From CAYXXZ01 sp964469165 (GTDB lineage Bacteria > Pseudomonadota > Gammaproteobacteria > Pseudomonadales > Porticoccaceae), in assembly GCA_964469165.1 (NCBI GenBank), contig CAYXXZ010000112.1:1-8325 (forward strand): a stretch of 8,325 nucleotides of DNA, in the 5' to 3' direction. Position 1 is the first letter of the stretch. Every line of letters starts with the position of its first letter. Positions 1 to 4,740 of this stretch are shown here, one piece after another. The notes under the pieces are model-generated. The model had not been told where the DNA came from, did no database searches, and worked only from the letters and a program-made list of their open reading frames with translations. Made by a program: the position numbers and the translations under genes.

Positions 1-1139
1 GCCTCGCCACTGCGGGGCTTGAGGCTGCTCAGGGGATGCCAGTTGAGCGGCTTTTGCTGGATTTCCTCGATGGCCTGCGCACGGCGGATTTCCGCCGGCG
101 CCACCAGGCTTATCGCCATGCCTTTGTTGCCGGCGCGGCCCGTGCGGCCAACCCGGTGAATATGAATTTCCGCGCTGCGCGCCAGTTCCACGTTGATCAC
201 CATGTCGAGGGCGTCGATATCCAACCCGCGGGCCGCCACGTCGGTGGCCACCAGCACCGACAGGCTGCGGTTGGCGAACATCGCCAGCACCTGATCGCGG
301 TCGCGCTGTTCCAGATCTCCGTGAAGGGCCATGGCGGAAATTCCGTTGCTGGAGAGGTAATCTGCCACCTCCTGGCACTGCTGTTTGGTGAAGCAGAAAG
401 CCAGGGTGGACTCTGGTCGGAAACAGGCCAGCGCTTTCAGCACCGCGTCACAACGTTCGACCGGGTCGATCTCGTAGAAGCGCTGTTCGATCTGGCTGTC
501 GTCATGCAGCGCCTCCACTTTGATGAAGCGTGGATCGCGCATGAAACTGCCAGCGAGCTTTTTAACGCCGCCCGGATAAGTGGCGGAAAACAGCAGAGTC
601 TGGCGCCGCGCCGGCGTCTTGCCGATGATGGCGGCGATGCTGTCGTAAAAACCCATGTCGAGCATGCGATCCGCTTCGTCGAGCACCAGCGTATTGAGCC
701 CGTCGAGTTTGAGGCTGCCGCGCTCCACATGCTCCTGCACGCGGCCGGGCGTGCCGACGATGACCTGGGCGCCATGCTCCAAAGAGGCGCGCTGCGGACC
801 GCCGGGCACGCCGCCGCACAGGGTGAGCACCTTGATGTTGTGCACGGCGCGGGCGAGCTTGCGGATATCCCGCGCGACCTGATCCGCCAGCTCGCGGGTG
901 GGGCAAAGCACCAGCGCCTGGCAGCCAAAATAGCGCGGATTGAGGGCATTGAGCAGGCCGATGCCGAAGGCCGCGGTCTTGCCGCTGCCGGTCTTGGCCT
1001 GACCGATCAGATCCTTGCCCGCCAGTATCTCCGGCAGTGCGCGCGCCTGGATCGGCGTCATCGTCTGATAGCCGAGGGAATCGAGGTTGGCGAGCATGGT
1101 TTGTGGGAGAGGGAGCGTGGAAAAAGCGGGATCGGTCAC
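1..1139 (-). CDS. dbpA: ATP-dependent RNA helicase DbpA, C-terminus cut off by window edge
   Basis: DEAD-box RNA helicase of the DbpA type. In E. coli, DbpA is stimulated by hairpin 92 of 23S rRNA and acts in 50S subunit assembly. The 379 visible residues contain the Q-motif region (GYQTMTPIQ, 23-31), Walker A AKTGSGKT (48-55), PTRELA (80-85), TPGR (130-133), DEAD (154-157), SAT (185-187), HGDLEQRDRD (273-282), ATDVAARGLDI (298-308) and HRVGRTGRAG (328-337). Motifs such as LVLCPTRELADQVA and LHGDLEQRDRDQ match what I recall of E. coli DbpA (about 457 aa). The missing part should be the C-terminal rRNA-binding domain. I chose a GTG start at 1139 because the resulting N-terminus (TDPAFSTL) resembles that of E. 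coli DbpA (MTAFSTL). An ATG at 1097 is possible but would remove part of this conserved start. No strong Shine-Dalgarno precedes the GTG. Confidence 0.93.
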   Translation of the reverse strand, partial: MTDPAFSTLPLPQTMLANLDSLGYQTMTPIQARALPEILAGKDLIGQAKTGSGKTAAFGIGLLNALNPRYFGCQALVLCPTRELADQVARDIRKLARAVHNIKVLTLCGGVPGGPQRASLEHGAQVIVGTPGRVQEHVERGSLKLDGLNTLVLDEADRMLDMGFYDSIAAIIGKTPARRQTLLFSATYPGGVKKLAGSFMRDPRFIKVEALHDDSQIEQRFYEIDPVERCDAVLKALACFRPESTLAFCFTKQQCQEVADYLSSNGISAMALHGDLEQRDRDQVLAMFANRSLSVLVATDVAARGLDIDALDMVINVELARSAEIHIHRVGRTGRAGNKGMAISLVAPAEIRRAQAIEEIQQKPLNWHPLSSLKPRSGE

Positions 1140-1168
1140 GGCGGCAGCCTGGTGGGGGAACGGTGCGC

Positions 1169-1177
1169 AGTGTAGCA
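1169..1177 (-). promoter_or_regulatory. Possible extended -10 promoter for dbpA
   Basis: On the minus strand TGC-TACACT (hexamer at 1174-1169) forms an extended -10 element and would give a leader of roughly 20-25 nt before the GTG at 1139. There is no good -35 at the usual spacing. This is a pattern match only. Confidence 0.3.
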
Positions 1178-1253
1178 GGTCTGGTCCCTTCTCATGGTGC
1201 CGCGCTGTGTTTGGATATTTTGGTGATGGACCACAGCAGCACTTGATTGGACA

Positions 1254-1517
1254 TTATTCGTAGTGGCTCCAAAGCCGAAGGATCTTCACGACTTGCTCGC
1301 TTTCAAGCAGCTGGTACACCAGGCGATGCTGGATGTTGATCCTGCGGGAATAGGCTCCCGAAAGATCGCCGACCAGCTTCTCGTAGGGGGGCGGTTTTCG
1401 ATAGGGGTCTTCGGAGATCAGTGCCAGCAATTCCTGGGCTTTGGGTTTCAAATCACTTGCGGACAATTTTTTGGCATCTTTCTGAGCGTGCTTGGTATAA
1501 ACCAACTTCCATGTCAC
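1254..1517 (-). CDS. yoeB: Txe/YoeB family toxin (mRNA interferase)
   Basis: An 87-residue toxin of the YoeB/Txe family, which bind the ribosome and cleave mRNA in the A site. The length fits (E. coli YoeB is 84 aa). The core SRRINIQHRLVY (57-68) matches the YoeB pattern SRRI..EHRLVY. The catalytic residues fall at nearly the same positions as in E. coli: Glu46, Arg65 (HRLVY), and C-terminal His85-Tyr86 in place of His83-Tyr84. The toxin should therefore be active. It starts with GTG at 1517 inside a 4-nt GTGA overlap with the antitoxin stop, the usual translational coupling for such operons. The nearby ATG at 1512 is in another frame. The antitoxin gene lies immediately upstream, and expression should depend on its promoter. 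No attC site is near, so this module is not part of the cassette array further right. Confidence 0.92.
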   Translation of the reverse strand: MTWKLVYTKHAQKDAKKLSASDLKPKAQELLALISEDPYRKPPPYEKLVGDLSGAYSRRINIQHRLVYQLLESEQVVKILRLWSHYE

Positions 1518-1756
1518 CAGTCCAGGTCCTCATCACATTGATTGGCGGGAGTATTCATACCTTCGCGGATGGACTCGCGCATGCCAGGTACAGATAACAG
1601 GAACAGCGTCTCCTGAATTGCCGCCCAGTCTTCTTCAGACACCAGAACAGCCTTGTTCCGCTTGCCCATGATCACTATTGGTTTATGAGATTCGGCGGTC
1701 TCATCGATCAGCCTGTAAAGGTTACTGCGGGCCTCGGTGGCGGTAATACCAGTCAT
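1514..1756 (-). CDS. yefM: YefM/Phd family antitoxin
   Basis: An 80-residue antitoxin that should neutralise the YoeB-like toxin encoded downstream and repress the shared promoter. The N-terminal half is the Phd/YefM DNA-binding and dimerisation fold: the opening ITATEARSNLYRLIDE matches YefM's ISYSEARQNL pattern, and the strand KAVLVSEEDW follows. The C-terminal tail is acidic (ending CDEDLDW), as expected of the segment that wraps the toxin. The ATG at 1756 has a good Shine-Dalgarno, AGAGGT, with 5 nt spacing. The TGA stop overlaps the toxin GTG by 4 nt. A sigma70-like promoter lies 30-60 bp upstream. Confidence 0.9.
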   Translation of the reverse strand: MTGITATEARSNLYRLIDETAESHKPIVIMGKRNKAVLVSEEDWAAIQETLFLLSVPGMRESIREGMNTPANQCDEDLDW

Positions 1757-1787
1757 GATGTACCTCTGACGCGCTCAATTCACAGCC

Positions 1788-1815
1788 ATTGTACGCATCT
1801 CAATACGTTCGTCAA
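1788..1815 (-). promoter_or_regulatory. Sigma70-type promoter of the yefM-yoeB operon
   Basis: Read on the minus strand, TTGACG (1815-1810) and TACAAT (1793-1788) are separated by 16 bp. Each hexamer matches the consensus at five of six positions. Transcription would begin about 25 nt before the antitoxin ATG, leaving room for the AGAGGT ribosome-binding site. This is the best promoter match I found in the window. Confidence 0.72.
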
Positions 1816-1822
1816 AGCGTAC
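1791..1822. promoter_or_regulatory. Candidate antitoxin operator (inverted repeat over the promoter)
   Basis: GTACGC (1791-1796) and GCGTAC (1817-1822) form a perfect inverted repeat with a 20-bp gap. One arm overlaps the -10 and the other lies just upstream of the -35. YefM-type antitoxins bind palindromes with a GTAC core, so this fits autoregulation by the toxin-antitoxin complex. The role is inferred from position and core sequence. Confidence 0.45.
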
Positions 1823-1844
1823 GTGCTTGGTATTGCCGGCTCCT

Positions 1845-1860
1845 GCGCTAACAATAGCGC
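1845..1860. other. Short hairpin upstream of the yefM-yoeB promoter
   Basis: GCGCTA-ACAA-TAGCGC forms a perfect 6-bp stem with a 4-nt loop. It sits between the toxin-antitoxin promoter and the transposase-like remnant beginning at 1870. No clear T-run follows on either strand, so a terminator role is weak. It may be left over from the inserted element. Confidence 0.3.
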
Positions 1861-1869
1861 GAGTTTTCA

Positions 1870-2004
1870 ATGCCCCGATTGATGCCCGCTGACGAGCTGT
1901 GGCCGAAGCTGCGGGAGATTCTGTGCCAGCACGGTATTTATAGCAAGAAAGATTTTCGATTGGCCGACGTAAGGTCTGTTCGCAATATGGTAGAAAACTG
2001 CTGA
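1870..2004 (+). pseudogene. Remnant of an IS5-family transposase N-terminus
   Basis: A 44-codon frame begins MPRLMPADELWPKLREI and continues with HGIYSKKDFR. This strongly resembles the N-terminal domain of IS5-group transposases (pattern MPRLML.DE.W.KL...M...GIYDKPNLRMTVEGMLYRMR.GCPWRDLP). After about residue 30 the similarity degrades; a cysteine followed by a TGA stop lies where GCPWRDLP is expected. Nothing of the catalytic DDE domain follows before the REP element at 2091. I read it as a decayed insertion-sequence fragment. A short unrelated peptide with chance similarity is the alternative. Confidence 0.5.
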
Positions 2005-2090
2005 CCACGGTGCAGGCCATCCTGCCAAACGGTCCATTGCTATCTGATACATCCCAAATATGGTGAGAAAAGTTTTCCTCGTTGCTTGCC
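2005..2090. other. Non-coding stretch between transposase remnant and REP element
   Basis: No convincing gene is present. It may include frameshifted continuation of the transposase remnant, since CCATCCTGCCAAACGG-type sequence follows the broken GCPW region, but I cannot align it reliably. Confidence 0.35.
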
Positions 2091-2221
2091 TGAGAGCGAT
2101 TTTGTAGGAGCCTGCCCGCAGGCGACACCTTCTTGCGACAGGCACCAGGCGCAAAAATATCGATGATATGGTCGCTTGCAGGCAAGCTCCTACACGACTT
2201 CATGACCGGGTGCGTGATTCA
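2091..2221. repeat. REP doublet (REPIN/BIME-like), copy 1
   Basis: A 131-bp element repeated at 3746-3876. Near-terminal 23-bp arms at 2103-2125 and 2172-2194 are inverted and match at 20 of 23 positions. Each arm is itself a small hairpin (GCCTGC-CC-GCAGGC and GCTTGC-AG-GCAAGC) preceded, in its own orientation, by the GTAG head typical of pseudomonad REP sequences. The conserved block extends past the arms, from TGAGAGCGATTTT on the left to CGGGTGCGTGATTCA on the right. The right end includes the stop codon of the cytochrome b561 gene. Such doublets are mobilised by RAYT transposases and can act as terminators or mRNA stabilisers. No RAYT gene is in the window. Confidence 0.82.
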
Positions 2222-2776
2222 ATCCTGTTTTCTGTGAGGAAGCATGCGCATCAGAGTGTTGTCGCGCACGAAGTATTGGTGGAGTAGGGCAGCAGCGGCA
2301 TGAAAGGCGATTAAAAAATACCCCGCGATGCCGACGGCTTCGTGAATACTCTTGGCCTGTGATGATAGCGCTTTGTTCTCTCCCATCAAAGAAGGCAGCT
2401 CCAACCCAAAAAAAGGAATTGGTTTACCACTCGTGCTAAGAATCAGCCAACCGATCAGCGGCATTCCCAGCATTAGTGCGTATAGCGTGAAATGTACTGT
2501 CTTCGCCAGTACCTGCTGCCACGTCTTGGGTGTTGGCACAATTGGTGGCGCAGCTCCCGCTGCAATGCGCACGACTACTCGTAGCACGGCCAGTAATAGT
2601 ACGGACAATCCCAACATGAAGTGCCAGGTTTTTAGAGCTTCGCGGGGGTCACTGCCCTTTGGAAACAAAACACGAAGCTCGATACAGGCATATACCGCCA
2701 CGATTAGCGCTAGCATCAACCAATGCAGAACAATCAGTGTGGACGCATAGCGTTCGGAGCTATTATGCATTTTCAT
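2219..2776 (-). CDS. Cytochrome b561 family membrane protein
   Basis: A 185-residue inner-membrane di-heme cytochrome b561 of the bacterial CybB/YodB type, which passes electrons at the membrane; CybB has been described as a superoxide:ubiquinone oxidoreductase. Four hydrophobic segments are visible, at about 14-32, 50-71, 92-113 and 146-169. Candidate heme ligands are His18 (LHW), His52 (WHF), His145 (SIHE) and His159 (FHAAAAL), with spacing like E. coli CybB. The C-terminal RDNTLMRMLPHRK is a near match to the family's KDNTLLRMMPRK ending. Length is normal. ATG is at 2776 with only a weak Shine-Dalgarno; a second in-frame ATG lies two codons later. The TGA stop (2221-2219) falls within the right end of REP copy 1. 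It is divergent from the marC-like gene. I cannot choose among b561 paralogues, so no symbol is given. Confidence 0.93.
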   Translation of the reverse strand: MKMHNSSERYASTLIVLHWLMLALIVAVYACIELRVLFPKGSDPREALKTWHFMLGLSVLLLAVLRVVVRIAAGAAPPIVPTPKTWQQVLAKTVHFTLYALMLGMPLIGWLILSTSGKPIPFFGLELPSLMGENKALSSQAKSIHEAVGIAGYFLIAFHAAAALLHQYFVRDNTLMRMLPHRKQD

Positions 2777-2967
2777 GTTCGTTCTCAGGATTGCAGTCTC
2801 GCCTATCTATTGCGGCAACGGGTATTTTTTGTGGATACAGCGTAGACGTTCATGTGTGCGTTTTCCATGCGCTTGATCAAGGACTGTCGATGATCGTCAA
2901 GTGTTTGCGGATTTCTGCGAGTTGCGAGCATCTTGGACGATGTTTCCTTTCTGGTTCAGCTCTTGCA

Positions 2968-2982
2968 GCCATGATTCATGGC
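2968..2982. promoter_or_regulatory. 15-bp perfect palindrome upstream of the marC-like gene
   Basis: GCCATGA-T-TCATGGC is a perfect 7-1-7 inverted repeat about 60 bp before the marC-like start. Its size and position suit a binding site for a dimeric regulator. It is upstream of a TATACT (3007-3012) that could be a -10. No regulator gene in the window is an obvious partner. Confidence 0.35.
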
Positions 2983-3027
2983 CCCTCGCTCGACTAATCG
3001 CTAGAATATACTACAAGCCATCAATTC

Positions 3028-3032
3028 AAGGA
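3028..3032 (+). promoter_or_regulatory. Ribosome-binding site of the marC-like gene
   Basis: AAGGA ends 11 nt before the ATG at 3044, slightly long spacing but the only good match. It supports this ATG over later ones. Confidence 0.5.
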
Positions 3033-3043
3033 CCGAAACAGCC

Positions 3044-3718
3044 ATGCAGCTTGCCATCGCCACACTTATTGCACTGTTGCCCATCATCAATCCCTTCAGC
3101 ACGGCCCCCATGTTCCTCAGCATCACAGAGGGCGATACGGATGCGGAGCGTCGCGAGCAGGCCGGCAAAGCCGTGATTTACATGATCTGTATCCTGGTCG
3201 CTTTTCTGGTCGGCGGTACGTTCATCATGAAATTCTTTGGCCTGTCGCTGCCGGGGCTGCGGATTGCCGGCGGTATTCTGGTGGCGGGGGTTGGCATGCG
3301 CATGCTTTATCCGAAGGACGACGGTGGTCAGACCCGTGCCGAACATATGGAATCAAAGCGCAAGCGCGATGTGTCTTTTACGCCGCTGGCTATGCCGAGT
3401 CTGGCGGGGCCGGGCGCGATTTCGGTAACCATCGGCCTGACGTCGCTGGCGCGTAGCTGGCTGGATTTCGCTTCCATCATCGTTGGAATTCTGTTGGTCG
3501 CGGTGTTGGTGTATGCCACGCTGAGGCTGTCCACAGGTCTGGTGCGGTTACTCGGTGTGAATGGTTTGCACGCCATGACCAGAATCATGGGTTTTCTGAT
3601 TCTGTGCGTGGGTGTGCAGTTCATCGTCAACGGCATCGTTGAGGTGGCCTACAGTCCGGAGCTGATCAACGGCGTCCTTCAGGCAATCGATAACGCCCGA
3701 GCGGAATCTTCATTTTGA
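3044..3718 (+). CDS. MarC family integral membrane protein (UPF0056)
   Basis: A 224-residue inner-membrane protein of the MarC/YhgN family, whose transport substrate is not established; the old link of MarC to multiple antibiotic resistance was not supported. About six membrane segments can be seen: roughly 3-25, 43-65, 70-88, 116-136, 143-165 and 180-203. Family marks are the N-terminal INPFSTAPMF (15-24) and PLAMPSLAGPGAIS (114-127). The latter closely matches the signature PLA.P.LAGPG.I found in MarC proteins. The loop around residues 90-110 is charged. Length is close to E. coli MarC (221 aa). It stands alone on the plus strand, divergent from cytochrome b561, and is followed after 27 bp by REP copy 2, which may shape its 3' end. 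Confidence 0.93.
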   Translation: MQLAIATLIALLPIINPFSTAPMFLSITEGDTDAERREQAGKAVIYMICILVAFLVGGTFIMKFFGLSLPGLRIAGGILVAGVGMRMLYPKDDGGQTRAEHMESKRKRDVSFTPLAMPSLAGPGAISVTIGLTSLARSWLDFASIIVGILLVAVLVYATLRLSTGLVRLLGVNGLHAMTRIMGFLILCVGVQFIVNGIVEVAYSPELINGVLQAIDNARAESSF

Positions 3719-3745
3719 TCACAATGACGCAGAAGCGGAGGTGCT

Positions 3746-3876
3746 TGAGAGCGATTTTGTAAGAGCCTGCCTGCAGGCGACACCCCTCGGACGGCAGGCA
3801 CCAAGTGCAAGACATCGATGGTGTGGTCGCTTGCAGGCAAGCTCCTACACGATTTCATTTTCGGGTGCGTGATTCA
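3746..3876. repeat. REP doublet (REPIN/BIME-like), copy 2
   Basis: The second copy of the 131-bp element seen at 2091-2221, in the same orientation. Arms lie at 3758-3780 and 3827-3849. The left arm has GTAA instead of GTAG, whereas the right arm (TCGCTTGCAGGCAAGCTCCTACA) is unchanged from copy 1; flanks TGAGAGCGATTTTGTA and CGGGTGCGTGATTCA are also shared. Differences cluster in the spacer and include compensating one-base indels. It lies just downstream of the marC-like stop. Confidence 0.82.
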
Positions 3877-3923
3877 TTTGGGGCAGCGTAAAAGCCACCG
3901 TGTTGGCGATAGATCATGAATCA

Positions 3924-3989
3924 AGGAATAGTTTTTACACGGACCCCAAATACCTGCTAGGAATAGTTTTTACCCTGACCCCAAATACC
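3924..3989. repeat. Two tandem copies of a 31-bp repeat
   Basis: Copies at 3924-3954 and 3959-3989 both begin AGGAATAGTTTTTAC and end GACCCCAAATACC; they differ only in a few central bases and are separated by 4 bp (35-bp period). The sequence lies between REP copy 2 and the end of the second toxin gene. Similar GGGGTC...AAAAACTATTCC motifs are familiar as intergenic repeats of proteobacteria, but I cannot assign it to a named family. Confidence 0.75.
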
Positions 3990-4000
3990 ATGTGCATTCT

Positions 4001-4303
4001 CTATTCGAGTTCATCAGCCCGGATTAATTCACTGCCCCGCAGAACTGTCAAGACAGAAACTTTTTGAGCCTGAGTATGAGTATCAACACGGTAGATAATT
4101 CGGTATGCACCATAGATGATTTCGCGAATTCGCTCGATGTTGACCTCAGGGACCACTCTGCCGCTCATCGGGTGTGGCTCCAGGCGCTCAACCGATTCGA
4201 ATAGTCCGTCTAGCCACGATTCTGCAGCCGAGGGTTTATCAAGCGCGATATAGCCGGCAATTTCACCTGCTCTTTCCAATGCAAGAGGCGACCATTCAAT
4301 CAT
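4001..4303 (-). CDS. RelE/ParE superfamily toxin
   Basis: A 100-residue toxin of the RelE/ParE superfamily, ParE-like branch. The opening IEWSPLALERAGEIAGYIALD is the two-helix hairpin that begins ParE proteins. The middle has LEPHPMSGRVVPE (56-68), the family's FP..GR.VPE pattern, followed by IREIIYGAYRIIYRV (74-88) and the strand KVSVLTVLRGSELI (80-95 region). Members poison gyrase (ParE) or cleave mRNA (RelE); the sequence alone does not decide which, though no YoeB-type catalytic triad is evident. ATG at 4303 overlaps the antitoxin stop in ATGA. The TAG stop is at 4003-4001. No attC lies between this gene and REP copy 2. Confidence 0.9.
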   Translation of the reverse strand: MIEWSPLALERAGEIAGYIALDKPSAAESWLDGLFESVERLEPHPMSGRVVPEVNIERIREIIYGAYRIIYRVDTHTQAQKVSVLTVLRGSELIRADELE

Positions 4304-4584
4304 GACTGGCGCAGTTGCCTCAGTATCCGATCCTTTGCCTCCGCATGCGGAACGCCTTCTCCCGCTTCGATTTGCGCTTCTGCCCGGCAGATATCTTCAA
4401 GCAACTCTAGGCGTTGCTGCATCTTTTGGTATTCATGCACTCCAACCAGAACTGCAACGCCGCGGCCCCGTTGGGTTAGTACCATGGGTCGATGGGTCTC
4501 GTTAATCTGCTTTACAAAAGAGGCTATGCTTGCCCTGAAATCAGACAGTGGGCGAATATCTTCATCAACTTTTAACTTAGTCAT
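4300..4584 (-). CDS. Phd/YefM family antitoxin
   Basis: A 94-residue antitoxin paired with the ParE/RelE-like toxin. The Phd/YefM fold is indicated by DIRPLSDFRASIASFVKQ, then RPMVLTQRGRGVAVLVGVHEY (the strand-turn-strand with the xGRxVAVL pattern), and the helix that follows. The charged C-terminal third (EDICRAEAQIEAGEGVPHAEA) is of the kind that binds and blocks the toxin. This architecture is common for antitoxins coupled to ParE-type toxins. ATG is at 4584 with a weak GAAG Shine-Dalgarno 4 nt away. The gene is the first one downstream of an attC site (4666-4725), so the pair may be the terminal cassette of the array or the chromosomal flank. Confidence 0.88.
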   Translation of the reverse strand: MTKLKVDEDIRPLSDFRASIASFVKQINETHRPMVLTQRGRGVAVLVGVHEYQKMQQRLELLEDICRAEAQIEAGEGVPHAEAKDRILRQLRQS

Positions 4585-4596
4585 AGCACTTCAGTC

Positions 4597-4630
4597 GTAC
4601 TCTTGGATGTACCAGTGAGTGTACTCTTGG
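4597..4630. promoter_or_regulatory. Direct repeats upstream of the second antitoxin, candidate operator
   Basis: GTACTCTTGG occurs at 4597-4606 and again at 4621-4630, a 24-bp period, with another GTAC between them at 4609-4612. GTAC-centred sites suit Phd/YefM-type repressors. They overlap the candidate promoter of the operon, so they could mediate autoregulation. Confidence 0.45.
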
Positions 4631-4646
4631 TCAGTCGGGCACGCAA
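4618..4646 (-). promoter_or_regulatory. Candidate promoter of the second toxin-antitoxin operon
   Basis: On the minus strand, TTGCGT (4646-4641) and TACACT (4623-4618) are 17 bp apart; the matches are moderate (3/6 and 4/6). Toxin-antitoxin cassettes in integrons usually bring their own promoter, and this sits between the attC site and the antitoxin ATG. Confidence 0.4.
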
Positions 4647-4665
4647 GCTCAGGGGGACTAAGGGC

Positions 4666-4725
4666 ACATAACGCCTGAATTAAGCCGCGCCGCGAAGCGG
4701 CGTCGGCTTGAATGAATTGTTAGAC
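4666..4725 (-). other. Integron attC site, 60 bp, aadA-like
   Basis: Read on the minus strand, the site starts with R'' GTCTAAC (4725-4719) and ends with R' GTTATGT (4672-4666). The interior folds on itself: GCCGACGCCGC and GCGGCGCGGC flank the loop CGCTTCGCGG, and the AATTCATTCAAGC side pairs imperfectly with GCTTAATTCAG, as in attC bottom strands. The length and sequence look almost identical to the 60-bp attC of aadA-type cassettes of mobile class 1 integrons, from memory. It lies 15 nt after the stop of the nuclease-helicase gene. Confidence 0.88.
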
Positions 4726-4740
4726 CGCAACTCGCATACG

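Noticed and set aside
36..1175. Long plus-strand open frame (379 codons) over the helicase gene
   Set aside because: It is antisense to dbpA, whose full set of DEAD-box motifs is clear; the plus-strand protein has no recognisable features and is a product of high GC codon use.
1254..1756. yefM-yoeB pair considered as a gene cassette
   Set aside because: No attC-like site is found on either side, and the module lies among chromosomal genes far from the array.
1775..2203. Minus-strand frames at 1775-2203 and 1867-2154
   Set aside because: They run through the REP element, the transposase remnant and the toxin-antitoxin promoter, and the predicted proteins have no domain-like character.
2091..2221. 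REP doublet considered as a CRISPR repeat or an attC site
   Set aside because: There are only two distant copies with no spacer array, and no R'/R'' boxes of the GTTRRRY type; paired GTAG-headed hairpins fit REP sequences.
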